Of a stretch of DNA of 64,000 bases, positions 33,458 through 43,271 are shown in pieces; position 1 is the stretch's first letter; each line of letters opens with the position of its first letter. Source of the DNA: Bacteroidota bacterium (lineage in GTDB: Bacteria > Bacteroidota > Bacteroidia > Cytophagales > Cyclobacteriaceae). Position numbers and translations under genes: made by a program. The stretch lies in contig JAFDYT010000011.1 in the NCBI GenBank assembly GCA_018266055.1, forward strand, positions 182,893 through 246,892. The letters are read 5' to 3'. The notes under the pieces are model-generated. The model was not told the origin of the DNA and did no database searches. It saw only the letters and a program-made list of their open reading frames with translations.

Positions 33458-35482
33458 TCATTTCACTGCGCTCGGAACTTCGTTGCCTGACCCTACTTCG
33501 GATGAGGTTTCTTTCGCTCCTTCTTTGTCTTCCGGTTTGGATGATCCGCTGGTGAATTTCTCATAAGTAGTCTGATGCGCAAACGGACGCTTGCCAATCA
33601 GTCGCTCTAAATCCGACTGGAACAGAATTTCTTTTTCCAGCAATTCTTTGGCGATGATTTCAAGCTTTTCGCGATGATGGCTCAGCAAGGTCTTCGTACG
33701 TTCAAAGGCGCTGTCTATGATCTTCTTCACTTCCTGGTCGATCCGCTCGGAAGTCGCTTCAGAATAAGGTTTATTAAAGGAATACTCAGACTGCTTGGAG
33801 TCGTAAAACGAGATATTTCCAATCTGTTTGTTCATCCCGTACACCGTTACCATGCTGTAGGCCAGTTTGGTGATGCGTTCAAGGTCGCTCAACGCGCCGG
33901 TAGAGATTTTTTCAAACACCAGTTCTTCCGCTGCTCGTCCACCAAACGCCATACACATTTCGTCAATCAATTGCTCGGTCTGGTAGAGGAACTGTTCTTT
34001 GGGCAAATACTGGGCGTATCCAAGCGCGGCAACTCCGCGAGGCACGATGCTCACTTTCACGAGTGGATCGGCATGCTCCAGGAACCAGCCTGCAACAGCG
34101 TGGCCGGCTTCGTGATAAGCCACAATTCTCTTCTCTTCCGGTGAGATGATTTTGTTCTTCTTTTCAAGACCACCGATCACGCGATCGATCGCATCCTGAA
34201 AATCAACCATCTCCACTTCTTTCTTGTCTCTGCGGGCAGCAATCAGCGCTGCTTCATTACATACGTTGGCGATCTCAGCTCCGGCAAAACCAGGAGTTTG
34301 CGCCGCCAGCTTTTTGATATCAAGATCCTTGGCCAGTTTGATCGGCTTCAAGTGTACTTTGAAAATATGTTCGCGGCCGGCGATGTCCGGCTTATCGATG
34401 CTGATCTGACGATCGAACCGGCCTGGACGTAACAAGGCAGAGTCAAGCACATCAGGGCGGTTGGTGGCGGCAAGGATGATTACACCGCTGTCGGTGGCAA
34501 AGCCGTCCATTTCAACCAGCAGCGAGTTCAATGTATTTTCACGCTCGTCGTTCGCACCTGGCAATTGCCCGCGTCCGCGTGAGCGACCAATAGCGTCGAT
34601 CTCGTCGATGAACACGATACAAGGCGCCTTTTCTTTGGCTTGTTTGAATAAGTCGCGTACACGCGCTGCGCCCACGCCCACAAACATTTCCACAAAGTCA
34701 GAACCCGACAGCGAGAAGAAGGGCACGCCCGCTTCTCCGGCTACGGCTTTCGCCAATAAGGTTTTACCAGTTCCGGGAGGGCCTACCAGCAAAGCTCCTT
34801 TCGGGATTTTACCACCGAGCTTGGTGAATTTTTGAGGCGTCTTCAGGAAGTCAACGATCTCTTTTACTTCTTCTTTGGCTTCTTCCAAACCGGCCACGTC
34901 TTCGAAGGTGATTTTTACTTTGCTTTCAGCATCAAACAGTGCAGCCTTAGATTTTCCGATGTTGAAGATCTGACCACCGGGTCCGCCGCCGCCTGTCATC
35001 CGGCGCATCAGCATCCAGAATCCGATCAATAACAAGGCCAATAAGCCCCAGCTCACCAAGTTGTCGAAACCACCGCCTTTTTCATATTCAAGGTCAGGTG
35101 CATTCGGGTATTTTGCTTTCAGTTGCGCATAGCGGTTTTCAAATACTTCCTGACTACCGATTTTGCACACGTAATGCGGGCCGCTGCCATTGAGGCTCAA
35201 CGGTCCGTTTTTCTCCAGTTCGTTTTTATACTTGGCGTTTTGAAGCGCTTCGGGTTTAAGCGTGATCTGAATTTCTGCATCCTGTTTATAGAGTTGCACG
35301 CGCTTTACGTCGTTGCTGGCGATCATCTGCTCAAACGCGGAGGTTTGCACGTCAATCAGTCCGTGCGCACCTTTAATAAATGTAATGCCCAGCACGATTG
35401 CCGTAAGCACGAGGATAACCCACATCTGATAATTGGGCTTAGGTACTTTGGGCGGAATAATTTTCTTGTCTTTGTCAGCCAT
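33458..35482 (-). CDS. ftsH: ATP-dependent zinc metalloprotease FtsH
   Basis: A 674-residue membrane-anchored AAA+ protease that degrades misfolded membrane proteins and short-lived regulators. Two transmembrane helices (residues about 18-38 and 143-161) flank a periplasmic domain. The AAA module has Walker [14 protein letters not shown], Walker [12 protein letters not shown], the [22 protein letters not shown] and the pore motif [10 protein letters not shown]. The protease domain has [10 protein letters not shown] with a third ligand downstream. The C-terminal tail is rich in Glu and Ser. It lies 34 bases after rsfS and ends in a strong terminator. Confidence 0.98.
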   Translation of the reverse strand: MADKDKKIIPPKVPKPNYQMWVILVLTAIVLGITFIKGAHGLIDVQTSAFEQMIASNDVKRVQLYKQDAEIQITLKPEALQNAKYKNELEKNGPLSLNGSGPHYVCKIGSQEVFENRYAQLKAKYPNAPDLEYEKGGGFDNLVSWGLLALLLIGFWMLMRRMTGGGGPGGQIFNIGKSKAALFDAESKVKITFEDVAGLEEAKEEVKEIVDFLKTPQKFTKLGGKIPKGALLVGPPGTGKTLLAKAVAGEAGVPFFSLSGSDFVEMFVGVGAARVRDLFKQAKEKAPCIVFIDEIDAIGRSRGRGQLPGANDERENTLNSLLVEMDGFATDSGVIILAATNRPDVLDSALLRPGRFDRQISIDKPDIAGREHIFKVHLKPIKLAKDLDIKKLAAQTPGFAGAEIANVCNEAALIAARRDKKEVEMVDFQDAIDRVIGGLEKKNKIISPEEKRIVAYHEAGHAVAGWFLEHADPLVKVSIVPRGVAALGYAQYLPKEQFLYQTEQLIDEMCMAFGGRAAEELVFEKISTGALSDLERITKLAYSMVTVYGMNKQIGNISFYDSKQSEYSFNKPYSEATSERIDQEVKKIIDSAFERTKTLLSHHREKLEIIAKELLEKEILFQSDLERLIGKRPFAHQTTYEKFTSGSSKPEDKEGAKETSSEVGSGNEVPSAVK

Positions 35483-35516
35483 TGAATTTATAAATTAAAA
35501 AAATGTTCAGTTCAGC

Positions 35517-35885
35517 CTACTCTTCTATCGCTGTAATCTTTGAGTCTCCCCAAAGCTTTTCCAGCCCGAAAAACTCGCGGCGGTCTTTGCGAAACAAGTG
35601 AGCTACTACAGTGATATAGTCGAGAAGCAGCCACTCTTTATTGTTTTGTCCTTCCTTATGCCAGGGATTTTCTTTCATTCCTTTGTACACAAATTCATCG
35701 ATGGAGTCAGCAATAGCACTTAACTGCTTATCGGAATTGGCCGAGCAAATCACAAAAAAATCTGCTACGGCGTTTTTTACTTCCCTCATGTCCATGACTA
35801 CAATATCCGATGCCTTCTTCTCCTGCATTCCTTTGACGACCAGATCTGCCAGTTTTTTAGCGTCCTGCTGCTTCTTTTTTGCCAT
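35517..35885 (-). CDS. rsfS: Ribosomal silencing factor RsfS
   Basis: A 122-residue DUF143/Iojap protein that binds ribosomal protein uL14 and blocks subunit joining when nutrients are scarce. The conserved strands VVMDMREVKNAVADFFVIC and SANSDKQLSAIADSI are followed by EWLLLDYITVVAHLF, with the family's WLLLDYGDVVVHVF-type pattern. It begins with a lysine-rich segment. It is 28 bases from the divergent birA frame and upstream of ftsH in the same direction, a pairing common in Bacteroidota. Confidence 0.96.
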   Translation of the reverse strand: MAKKKQQDAKKLADLVVKGMQEKKASDIVVMDMREVKNAVADFFVICSANSDKQLSAIADSIDEFVYKGMKENPWHKEGQNNKEWLLLDYITVVAHLFRKDRREFFGLEKLWGDSKITAIEE

Positions 35886-35913
35886 TAATTAATTTAGGAT
35901 TTTTGTTTTTGCT

Positions 35914-36735
35914 TTGAGTCACCTTTGGCCATTAGCCTGTAACCCAACCTGCAAATCTAACCAAAATCTATTGTATAAAATCTTTGCCAAAACTCTTTTC
36001 GTAGGCCAAAACCTCATTTCAGTGCCAGAATGTCACTCTACCAATACGCTGGCTTCTGAATTGTCGGATAAAACCAACCTGCCAGAAGGTACCGTGATCA
36101 TCACCCCCAACCAAACCGCAGGGCGGGGTCAACGCGGCAACTCATGGCAAGCCACCGAAGGCCTGAACCTGACGTTTTCCATCCTGCTGAAACCCACCTT
36201 TCTACCGGTGAAAGATCAGTTTCACCTTACCCTGGTGACTTCGCTGGCCGTTTTCGACTACCTCACTTCCCTTTCCCTTAACGGAATAAAAATAAAATGG
36301 CCGAACGACATGCTGATCGGGGTAAAAAAGGTGGGAGGTATCCTCATTGAAAACACGCTTCAGGGAACGTCCATTCAAAAAAGCATTGTGGGAATCGGGT
36401 TAAACATTAATCAGCAGGAGTTTCCTATTGCCTCCGCCACGTCTGTTTCGCTGCAGGCCGGGAGGGCTTTCGATTTAAATGATGCGCTCAACTCACTTCT
36501 TAGCTATTTTGAGCAACGATACCTTCAACTCCGCGCCGGAAAGTCGGCTGCGCTAAAGGAAGAATACCTGACTAACCTTTTTGGAATACACGAAACCCGC
36601 GTCTTCATCGCCAATCAGGTGCGTTTTGAAGGCACTATTCAAGGTGTGAACGACAATGGCGAGCTCGTGGTGCTAACCAACGGAATGCATAAGACCTTCT
36701 CCCTGAAGGAGATCAGTCTCGACCTGACTTCTTAG
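35914..36735 (+). CDS. birA: Biotin--[acetyl-CoA-carboxylase] ligase
   Basis: A protein of up to 273 residues that activates biotin with ATP and attaches it to the biotin carboxyl carrier protein. Catalytic-domain motifs are STNTLASEL, NQTAGRGQRGNSW (the biotinyl-AMP loop), LNGIKIKWPNDML and KVGGILIENT; the C-terminal domain is the small SH3-like fold. There is no N-terminal DNA-binding domain, so it is a monofunctional ligase. The first codon is uncertain: TTG at 35914 gives the longest frame, while the family start (YKIFAKTLFVGQNL) is nearer 35971. Confidence 0.93.
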   Translation: MSHLWPLACNPTCKSNQNLLYKIFAKTLFVGQNLISVPECHSTNTLASELSDKTNLPEGTVIITPNQTAGRGQRGNSWQATEGLNLTFSILLKPTFLPVKDQFHLTLVTSLAVFDYLTSLSLNGIKIKWPNDMLIGVKKVGGILIENTLQGTSIQKSIVGIGLNINQQEFPIASATSVSLQAGRAFDLNDALNSLLSYFEQRYLQLRAGKSAALKEEYLTNLFGIHETRVFIANQVRFEGTIQGVNDNGELVVLTNGMHKTFSLKEISLDLTS

Positions 36736-36747
36736 GCCGTTGCGCGA

Positions 36748-37971
36748 TTATTTGTTCGGCAAGATTCTTTCTCTTCCAAACAACATGTAGTGCTGCTTGC
36801 GGGTGCTCCAGTGGTAGCCCAGCGAGAAAGGAAGCGGTTGCGATCCTTGTTTAAACGCTTCATCCAAAGATTTCTGATAGAGCCCACGGCTGAAGTCTTC
36901 TACCGGCGCCACGTACTCACCAAAGAAGGTAGCGTGCCACTCGGGTTTCTTATCAAAAAACCAATACGGCACACCCGTGTCGTCCTGAAACAAGGTGACG
37001 GTATTGTCAAGCACTACGCTGCGAATCGAGCTGAACTGCTTGCCGTCGTGCATGCAGTACGAAGCAGATTTCACGAACGTGTTAAACGGTGCACGCGCTT
37101 TGATGAATTTGGTCAGGCCGGGGCGTTTGGTCATCCCGCCATTCGAAATATCGGTAGAGAAGTAATAGACTGTTTTAATCTTTTTGGTTTCAAGATTGCG
37201 CAGCGTGAATTTCACTCCCTGAATTTTATTCTGATTTAATTTTTTGATATCCACTTCAAACTCGTTGCCAGCAGAATCAACGCTGATGAATTTCTGTTGC
37301 AGCAACTCGTAGCCTGAGCGCTCCATAAAGAAGTAAAACAACGGGAGCACTCCTTTTATCTGCCACAAATCTTTCTGCATGTGGTTGGTGATGAAATAGC
37401 TCTTTCCAAAAATGTCGCGCAGCGAGCGGCCAAGGCTGTCGAGGAAACGATCGCGGTCTTTTTCTGAAAGCTTCTCCATAGAAGGCACTTCACGAATAGG
37501 TTCCAGCGCGCACATCACATACTGCTTGGTGCGGGGATAAAGAAAGTTCGCATGAAGAAAATCAGGACCCGAGAAAGGGTAGAACAGATTGAGTGAATCG
37601 TTGACTGATTTAGAAAACACATCCTGCTCCCACTGGGCCATTTTGGTAAGGCGTGAGTCGTGCATCTTTTTCCAGTTGGCATCCATCGACGTCTGGAAAT
37701 CTACCCAGTACTTATCCTTTTGCAATGCGGCAAGTGAGTTGTTGGTCAACTGAGGCAATCCGGCGATAAACCTAGCTGTGTTGTCAAGCGCGGTGTCTTT
37801 AGGAACAGCCAGTTCGGCTGCCTTGCGGATGGAGTCTTCTTTGGCTAACGAATCCACCTTACGGAGTGAGTCAGCCACAAGCTTGGCCTTTTGGTCATCC
37901 TTTTTGGAACCGCATGCCGCTACACCGAGCAAGGTAATGATCACTAAAAACAAGGAACTTAACTTCTTCAT
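36748..37971 (-). CDS. Lipoprotein, unknown function
   Basis: A 407-residue protein with a lipoprotein signal (lipobox LLGVAACGSK), so it is likely anchored to a membrane. A charged linker rich in Lys, Asp and Ala follows (about residues 25-60), then a globular region with SLNLFYPFSGPDFLHANFLY and FMERSGYELLQQKFIS. The end has PLPFSLGYHWSTRKQHYMLF. No domain could be named from memory. It converges on birA with 12 bases between them and is a single gene. Confidence 0.75.
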   Translation of the reverse strand: MKKLSSLFLVIITLLGVAACGSKKDDQKAKLVADSLRKVDSLAKEDSIRKAAELAVPKDTALDNTARFIAGLPQLTNNSLAALQKDKYWVDFQTSMDANWKKMHDSRLTKMAQWEQDVFSKSVNDSLNLFYPFSGPDFLHANFLYPRTKQYVMCALEPIREVPSMEKLSEKDRDRFLDSLGRSLRDIFGKSYFITNHMQKDLWQIKGVLPLFYFFMERSGYELLQQKFISVDSAGNEFEVDIKKLNQNKIQGVKFTLRNLETKKIKTVYYFSTDISNGGMTKRPGLTKFIKARAPFNTFVKSASYCMHDGKQFSSIRSVVLDNTVTLFQDDTGVPYWFFDKKPEWHATFFGEYVAPVEDFSRGLYQKSLDEAFKQGSQPLPFSLGYHWSTRKQHYMLFGRERILPNK

Positions 37972-38038
37972 GGTTTTACAAATTGTGGCGCAAAGATATT
38001 TAAATCTTCAATTCTGTCACTGAATAAATGAAATTGGC

Positions 38039-39325
38039 CTATTTTCTTGAAACCGCCTTGTACACCAGCAATCCGCTGGCGATGGTGCCCAGCGAATACC
38101 AGATGACCATCGGGTTTTCAGTAAATTCAAAGTAAATCATCCAGCAGGTGACCACGATAAAAAACAGCGGTGGCAACGGATACAACGGTAGCCTGAAAGA
38201 ACTAAGCGGCAATTTCTTTCGCACTACAAATATCCCGATCACGGTAAGCATGGAGAAAAGGGAAAGACTTACCGAGATATATTGAATAATCTCTTTGAAC
38301 GAACTGACCACCACCAGAAAGATAGACCACCCGCCCTGCGCAATGATGGCGAGGTACGGCATCTCAAATTTGTTTTTTGACGTGAACGTTTTCAAGCGGG
38401 GGTAATCCTCTCCCATCGCTTCCATTACGCGCGGTCCGGCGATGGTCATCGCACTCAGCGTGGAGAGCAACGCCGTGCTAAACAATCCGGCGAAGACCGC
38501 CCCTACCGTCGGGCCAAAAAGTTTGAAGGCCACCACGTTGCCGATATCGTTCTTGCCATTCAATTCGCTGAAGCTGGCCACATACAGAAATGTGCCGTTG
38601 AGCAAAAGATACACCAGCACCACCACGAGCGTGCCGATGATTAGTGATTTCGGAAGGTTCTTCTCCGGGTTCTCAAGGTTGCCAGTGATGTAGGCGGCAG
38701 CATTCCAGCCGGTGTAGGCATACACTACATACACCAGCGAGATGGCAAAGCCTTTACTGAAAATCAAATCGCTATCGCCGGGCTGCGGCAGGAAAGAAAG
38801 ATGAGAGAATGAAATTTCGGACACGAAAAATGGCGCGAGACAAAAGACGGCGATCAATCCCAGCTTTAATGAAGTAAGAATATTCTGTGCGATGCCACCC
38901 GTTTTCACACCAAACCAGTGGATGCTAGAAACCAGCACGATGGCGGCCACGGCAATGACCTTGACGGGAATGCCTACCAGCTCATGCGCATATTCGCCAA
39001 TGGCGATGGCTACTGCAGAAATCGCTCCTGCAAAACCTACGAGCAGACTGATCCAGCCTGCGGCAAATCCCAATGATGGATGAAAAATCTGTCCAAGGAA
39101 ATAATACTCACCGCCCGACTTTTTAAAACTCGACGCAATCTCCGCGTAGGTAAATGCACCGCACAATGCCACCACGCCGCCCAGCGCCCACAAGCACAAA
39201 ATCGCAAACCCCGAAGGAAGCGGCCCTACCTGATACCCTAATGATGTGAAGACTCCAGTGCCGATCATGTTGGCGATCACCAGCGTGATGCCTACGGAGA
39301 GTGTATATTTTGTTTGCGAACTCAT
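38039..39325 (-). CDS. APC family amino-acid permease
   Basis: A 428-residue transporter with about 12 transmembrane segments of the amino acid-polyamine-organocation superfamily. TM1 contains the unwound substrate motif IANMIGTGVFTSLG, and TM6 contains YVVYAYTGWNAAAYITGNLENPEKNLPKS, whose ENPEKNLP-type loop is typical. The substrate cannot be specified. It is divergent from a second APC permease gene, with about 150 bases between the starts. Confidence 0.92.
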   Translation of the reverse strand: MSSQTKYTLSVGITLVIANMIGTGVFTSLGYQVGPLPSGFAILCLWALGGVVALCGAFTYAEIASSFKKSGGEYYFLGQIFHPSLGFAAGWISLLVGFAGAISAVAIAIGEYAHELVGIPVKVIAVAAIVLVSSIHWFGVKTGGIAQNILTSLKLGLIAVFCLAPFFVSEISFSHLSFLPQPGDSDLIFSKGFAISLVYVVYAYTGWNAAAYITGNLENPEKNLPKSLIIGTLVVVLVYLLLNGTFLYVASFSELNGKNDIGNVVAFKLFGPTVGAVFAGLFSTALLSTLSAMTIAGPRVMEAMGEDYPRLKTFTSKNKFEMPYLAIIAQGGWSIFLVVVSSFKEIIQYISVSLSLFSMLTVIGIFVVRKKLPLSSFRLPLYPLPPLFFIVVTCWMIYFEFTENPMVIWYSLGTIASGLLVYKAVSRK

Positions 39326-39474
39326 GGAAAATTATCAGTCGGAAAGATGAGAGTTTTTTTGCGAAGTAAGAAACCAAAAGTGCAGGCGCAGAGCCTAAAG
39401 TCTGGTAAGTAATTCGCCGGCAGTTTTGCATCCTCTTATAAGTCTCACTATTTTACTGCCTCAAATTCTACCTC

Positions 39475-41142
39475 ATGCTTCGTTCCCTGTTGCGAAAGAA
39501 ATCATTGCCCGACATTTTAAAAGATGCGGAGTCGGGCCACAGCGATGGTCATCACGACCCGGAGTTGCGGCGAATCTTGTCGGTTCGGGATCTTACGTCC
39601 ATGGGAATTGCTGCCGTGATTGGCGCAGGCATCTTTTCTACTATCGGCCAGGCAGCGTACAACGGAGGCCCTGGTGTAGTCATTCTTTTTCTGATCATTA
39701 CGGTGACGTGCGGTTTCACTGCCTTGTGCTACGCCGAGTTTGCCGCGCGCGTACCCGTGGCAGGCAGCGCCTACACGTATTCGTATGTGACCATCGGCGA
39801 GATTGCCGCGTGGGTCATTGGCTGGGCGCTGATCCTTGAATATGCAATCGGCAATGTGGTCGTTTCCATTTCGTGGAGCAGTTACTTTGTCAACCTGCTG
39901 GAGGGAATAAATATTCATTTGCCTTCCTGGATGGTGACGGATCCTAAAACCGCCAAGGCCCTGTACGAAGCCGCGGTCGCGCAAGGTAAATCCACCGACG
40001 GAATGGCGTGGACTACAGCACCAGAACTGGGCGGACTAAAAATGATTCTTAATATTCCTGCCTTTACGATTGTGGTGCTGATTACCATTCTGGCTTACAT
40101 AGGCATTCGCGAAAGCAAGAAGAGCGCAAACTTTATGGTGGGCCTCAAACTGGTAGTGCTCGCCTTCATTGTGGTGATCGGTGCGTTTTATATTAATACC
40201 GACAATTGGACACCTTTTATGCCCAACGGATTTACCGGTGTACTGCAAGGAGTATCAGCCATCTTCTTTGCCTACATTGGCTTTGATGCGATTTCGACTA
40301 CAGCAGAAGAGTGCGCCAACCCGCAACGCGATTTGCCCAAAGGCATGATCTACTCGCTGCTCATCTGCACGGCCATTTATGTGGTAGTCACACTCGTGAT
40401 CACAGGCATGATCAACTACAAAGAATTTAAAGACGTAGCCGATCCGCTGGCGTATGTTTTCGAAAAGATCAACCTGCAAAAAATAGGATACATTATTTCC
40501 GTGAGCGCGGTGGTGGCCGCCACCAGTGTGATGGTGGTTTTTCAAATCGGGCAGCCGCGCATCTGGATGAGCATGAGCCGCGACGGACTGCTGCCTCGCA
40601 AGTTCAGCACCATCCATCCTAAGTTTCATACTCCTTCGTTTGCCACAGTAGTCACTGGCTTTGCCGTGGCTATCCCGGCATTGTTTGTCGATATCACCAT
40701 CGTGACTGACCTTACCAGCATCGGTACGTTGTTTGCCTTCGTGCTCGTGTGCGCGGGTGTGCTCAACTTACCTCGTCGTCAAAAACTTCCCGGTGACAAA
40801 TCCTTTCACATGCCGCACATTAACGGGCAGTGGATCATCCCCGCCTTGTTGCTTTTGTTCATGTACGCGTACTCTACGCGCATCACCGAGGGCATGAGCA
40901 ACATCGTACACGAGTCGCATCAGGAAATATTATTTCTGGTGTTTGTACTGATCGCCATTTTCATCGCGGTGATGACCTTCATTAAAAAGCTTTCGCTAAT
41001 CCCCGTAATGGGAATGCTTTTTTGCCTTTATCTGATGATCGAAATTCCCGCCAAAAGCTGGATGGTCTTCTTCGCGTGGATGGCGCTGGGGTTACTGATC
41101 TATTTCAGCTACGGACGAAAGAAGAGCAAACTGGGGAGATAA
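39475..41142 (+). CDS. APC family amino-acid permease, cationic amino-acid transporter type
   Basis: A 555-residue transporter with 12-14 transmembrane segments. TM1 has the GIAAVIGAGIFSTIGQAA motif, and the loop after TM6 reads YIGFDAISTTAEECANPQRDLPKG, the CAT/YfnA-type signature. The N-terminus has a His-rich segment (SGHSDGHHDPELRRI). It probably imports an amino acid by proton symport. It is larger than, and in a different subfamily from, the divergent neighbour at 38039, so they are not recent duplicates. Confidence 0.92.
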   Translation: MLRSLLRKKSLPDILKDAESGHSDGHHDPELRRILSVRDLTSMGIAAVIGAGIFSTIGQAAYNGGPGVVILFLIITVTCGFTALCYAEFAARVPVAGSAYTYSYVTIGEIAAWVIGWALILEYAIGNVVVSISWSSYFVNLLEGINIHLPSWMVTDPKTAKALYEAAVAQGKSTDGMAWTTAPELGGLKMILNIPAFTIVVLITILAYIGIRESKKSANFMVGLKLVVLAFIVVIGAFYINTDNWTPFMPNGFTGVLQGVSAIFFAYIGFDAISTTAEECANPQRDLPKGMIYSLLICTAIYVVVTLVITGMINYKEFKDVADPLAYVFEKINLQKIGYIISVSAVVAATSVMVVFQIGQPRIWMSMSRDGLLPRKFSTIHPKFHTPSFATVVTGFAVAIPALFVDITIVTDLTSIGTLFAFVLVCAGVLNLPRRQKLPGDKSFHMPHINGQWIIPALLLLFMYAYSTRITEGMSNIVHESHQEILFLVFVLIAIFIAVMTFIKKLSLIPVMGMLFCLYLMIEIPAKSWMVFFAWMALGLLIYFSYGRKKSKLGR

Positions 41143-41162
41143 GTTTTAATTTTTAAGTTGTG

Positions 41163-41195
41163 AGATGTAAGTCCTAAGTCTCGTGTCTTACATCT
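41163..41195. terminator. Hairpin between convergent permease and acetyltransferase genes
   Basis: AGATGTAAG (41163-41171) pairs perfectly with CTTACATCT (41187-41195). The surrounding gap is made of AAGTCTTA/GTCTT-like short repeats and T-rich stretches, so it may stop transcription from both sides. Confidence 0.5.
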
Positions 41196-41214
41196 TAAGT
41201 CTTACGTCTTTTGT

Positions 41215-41760
41215 CTACCGCCTAAGATCTAACTTAAAAAGCACACAATCTTTCGGCTGATTCTCCTGGTTAGGAAAGCGAAACCATTTTTGGAGCAAAG
41301 CTTCTTCTTCAAGGCCACATTTTTTCAGTACGTGAATAGATGCGGCATTGTCTACATCGGCAAACGTATTGATGCGATACACTTCAGGCAGATTTCTCAC
41401 CATCGCCAGCACCGCGCGCGTTGCTTCAGTAGCATACCCGTTTCCCCAATGCACGGGTCCAAGGATGTATCCAAACTGAATCTTGCCTTCGTCGTTCATG
41501 ATGCCGCTCGCGCCAATCAGCCGGTTATTGGATTTCAGGCGGATGCCAAAAGAATAGTCGATTCCCTGACGCCACGCGTTTACTGCAAAACTCAGAAAGT
41601 TGCGCGTATCCTGAATGGTCTGATGCGTGGGCCAGGCCATGAACCGTGTGGCATCGGGCTTGCTTGCGTAGGTATAAAAAACCTCCTCAGCGTCTTCGGG
41701 TCTGAATCGTTTCAGCAGCAGGCGATCGGTTTCAATCTGTTCAGGAATAGGTAAGACCAT
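41215..41760 (-). CDS. GNAT N-acetyltransferase, RimJ/RimL-like
   Basis: A 181-residue acetyltransferase. The start ETDRLLLKRFRPEDAEEVF, the middle GYILGPVHWGNGYATEATRAV with the acetyl-CoA pyrophosphate loop, and VDNAASIHVLKKCGLEEEA are the acetyltransf_3 (RimJ/RimL) pattern. Such enzymes acetylate protein N-termini or small amines, and this one cannot be assigned a substrate. It is a single gene, 25 bases upstream of a beta-barrel gene on the same strand. Confidence 0.92.
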   Translation of the reverse strand: MVLPIPEQIETDRLLLKRFRPEDAEEVFYTYASKPDATRFMAWPTHQTIQDTRNFLSFAVNAWRQGIDYSFGIRLKSNNRLIGASGIMNDEGKIQFGYILGPVHWGNGYATEATRAVLAMVRNLPEVYRINTFADVDNAASIHVLKKCGLEEEALLQKWFRFPNQENQPKDCVLFKLDLRR

Positions 41761-41784
41761 GAAACGACCGCGTTGAACTGAATT

Positions 41785-42456
41785 TTATTTGCCGATCTTT
41801 TTCAAGCGATACCCCAGCGACACCTGGATCACCTGATTCTTTGCACTTGAGGTACTGATCGACGGCGTAGAGGTACCGGGCACCGTGCTGTCTGTATATT
41901 TATTCACATCGGTCAAACCGAGATTATACCGCACGGTAAGGCTGGCGCCGAACGGAAGATCAAGGCCTGCACCAAAGGCTACTGAAAAATCAATCGGGTT
42001 GACATAGTCTTTTAGATTTTGGTTGGAGCCGACCAAACCTTGCACAAGACCTTTATTAACAAGGTCGCCTTTGGCGCTCGCCAGAATTCCCAACTGCGGC
42101 CCCACCTGCACATTCAGTCCGCCGACGACATAATATTTAATCATCACAGGGATGTTGATGTAGTTAAGTGTAGTGGCGAGGTTACTGTTAAAGGGGGTAG
42201 AATAGTATTGGCCCTGACGGGAGAATACCAGCTCCGGTTGAATCGCAAATTTTGAAACTTTCATCAGCGCATAGCCACCCACATGAAATCCAGCACCAGA
42301 GTTGTAGTTGGTGGTACCGAGTTTTCCGGCCGAGCTAAGGTCGAGTCCATAATAATTAAATCCGGCCTTCACGCCAAGGTCCAGTTTAAGCTGCGCCATC
42401 GTAGCTTGTGAGGCCAGCATCACTCCTATCATCACGATTCCTCTGAAGAATTTCAT
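41785..42456 (-). CDS. Outer-membrane beta-barrel protein (PorT/OmpW-like)
   Basis: A 223-residue protein with a signal peptide ending near ATMAQ. The mature part begins LDLGVKAGFNYYGLDLS, with alternating strands such as VGGYALMKVSKFAIQPELVFSRQG and NIPVMIKYYVVGGLNVQVGPQLG, and ends VIQVSLGYRLKK, matching the outer membrane beta-barrel family (PF13568) abundant in Bacteroidota. It probably forms an eight-stranded barrel. The function is unknown. Confidence 0.88.
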   Translation of the reverse strand: MKFFRGIVMIGVMLASQATMAQLKLDLGVKAGFNYYGLDLSSAGKLGTTNYNSGAGFHVGGYALMKVSKFAIQPELVFSRQGQYYSTPFNSNLATTLNYINIPVMIKYYVVGGLNVQVGPQLGILASAKGDLVNKGLVQGLVGSNQNLKDYVNPIDFSVAFGAGLDLPFGASLTVRYNLGLTDVNKYTDSTVPGTSTPSISTSSAKNQVIQVSLGYRLKKIGK

Positions 42457-42626
42457 AGTCATTTAAAATTTGACGCAAAAATACAAAAGAGTGGCAACCC
42501 CAAAAACACAAAGCTACAGATACATGAAACTCGTCGATGTATCGCAAATCGATTAAATTCTGTATAAAAGGATGAAGGAGACTGAGGAATTTACACCCAA
42601 GTTCATCCGCTTAGACTACGATGAGT

Positions 42627-43133
42627 CTATTCCGCTGTGTGACCGATGACAGTACGCTGGTAGAATTTGACATCCACCGACATGACGGGAAATTTCTCCG
42701 GCAAGCTGCGCTTCTCTATCTCCGTAAAATTATTCTTTTCATAAAACCGCTGCGCTCCCACAAACTTCGCTGTGGTGCCCAGGAAGATCTCACGGATTTT
42801 TGTTTCTCTGGCATGATCAATTAAAGTATCGAGCAGGCGCTGTCCTACTTTGAATTCCTTCCCTCTGAAGTTACGGTCGACGAACATTTTTCGGAGCGCT
42901 GCCTGCGCGTTGCCGATATCAAGAAGAGCAATGGTGCCGATCGCCTTCCCCTCGGATTTTGCCACCCAGAAATTCCCTACCCCGTTTTGGTAAAACCCAA
43001 GGATGTCGTTAAGGTCAGGTTGTCGCGGCAAGTCGATGTCGATTCCGAATTCATCGCGCTGAATACTCACAATCAATTGCTGGACTTCCGCTTTGTCTGC
43101 GTCGGTGTATGGGGTAATGGTGATTTGTTTCAT
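42627..43133 (-). CDS. GNAT N-acetyltransferase
   Basis: A 168-residue acetyltransferase starting ITITPYTDADKAEVQQL. The core has VGNFWVAKSEGKAIGTIALLD, the acetyl-CoA loop region VDRNFRGKEFKVGQRLLDTL and the C-terminal ERSLPEKFPVMSVDVKFY. It resembles the group annotated as general GNAT enzymes of unknown substrate. It is a single gene with a 138-base gap to the TonB receptor gene's end, most of which is a terminator. Confidence 0.9.
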   Translation of the reverse strand: MKQITITPYTDADKAEVQQLIVSIQRDEFGIDIDLPRQPDLNDILGFYQNGVGNFWVAKSEGKAIGTIALLDIGNAQAALRKMFVDRNFRGKEFKVGQRLLDTLIDHARETKIREIFLGTTAKFVGAQRFYEKNNFTEIEKRSLPEKFPVMSVDVKFYQRTVIGHTAE

Positions 43134-43210
43134 GCGAAATGGCTATCAATGAGGCTTCATGAACAGCCGTTAAAGATAATCAATTGCGATTAAGACGAAG
43201 TGAAAGTAGC

Positions 43211-43243
43211 TTGGAGTAAGCTCATCACCGCAGCTTACTCCAA
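43211..43243 (-). terminator. Terminator hairpin after the TonB-dependent receptor gene
   Basis: A 12-bp perfect stem, TTGGAGTAAGCT (43211-43222) with AGCTTACTCCAA (43232-43243), and a nine-base loop. It lies 29 bases beyond the receptor stop codon. T-rich sequence is on the plus strand side, so it may work in either direction. Confidence 0.7.
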
Positions 43244-43271
43244 ACTACTTTTTACTTTATACTTCTATCAC

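Noticed and set aside
39426-39839. Long open frame overlapping the second APC permease gene
   Set aside because: It is on the same strand but out of frame with a clear transporter protein, and its composition (Arg/His/Cys-rich) is that of a shadow frame.
41143-41214. Short repeated AAGTCTTA/GTCTT words between convergent genes, looking like a degenerate array
   Set aside because: The units are irregular, with no conserved spacer length, so this is not a CRISPR; the 9-bp hairpin inside explains most of it.
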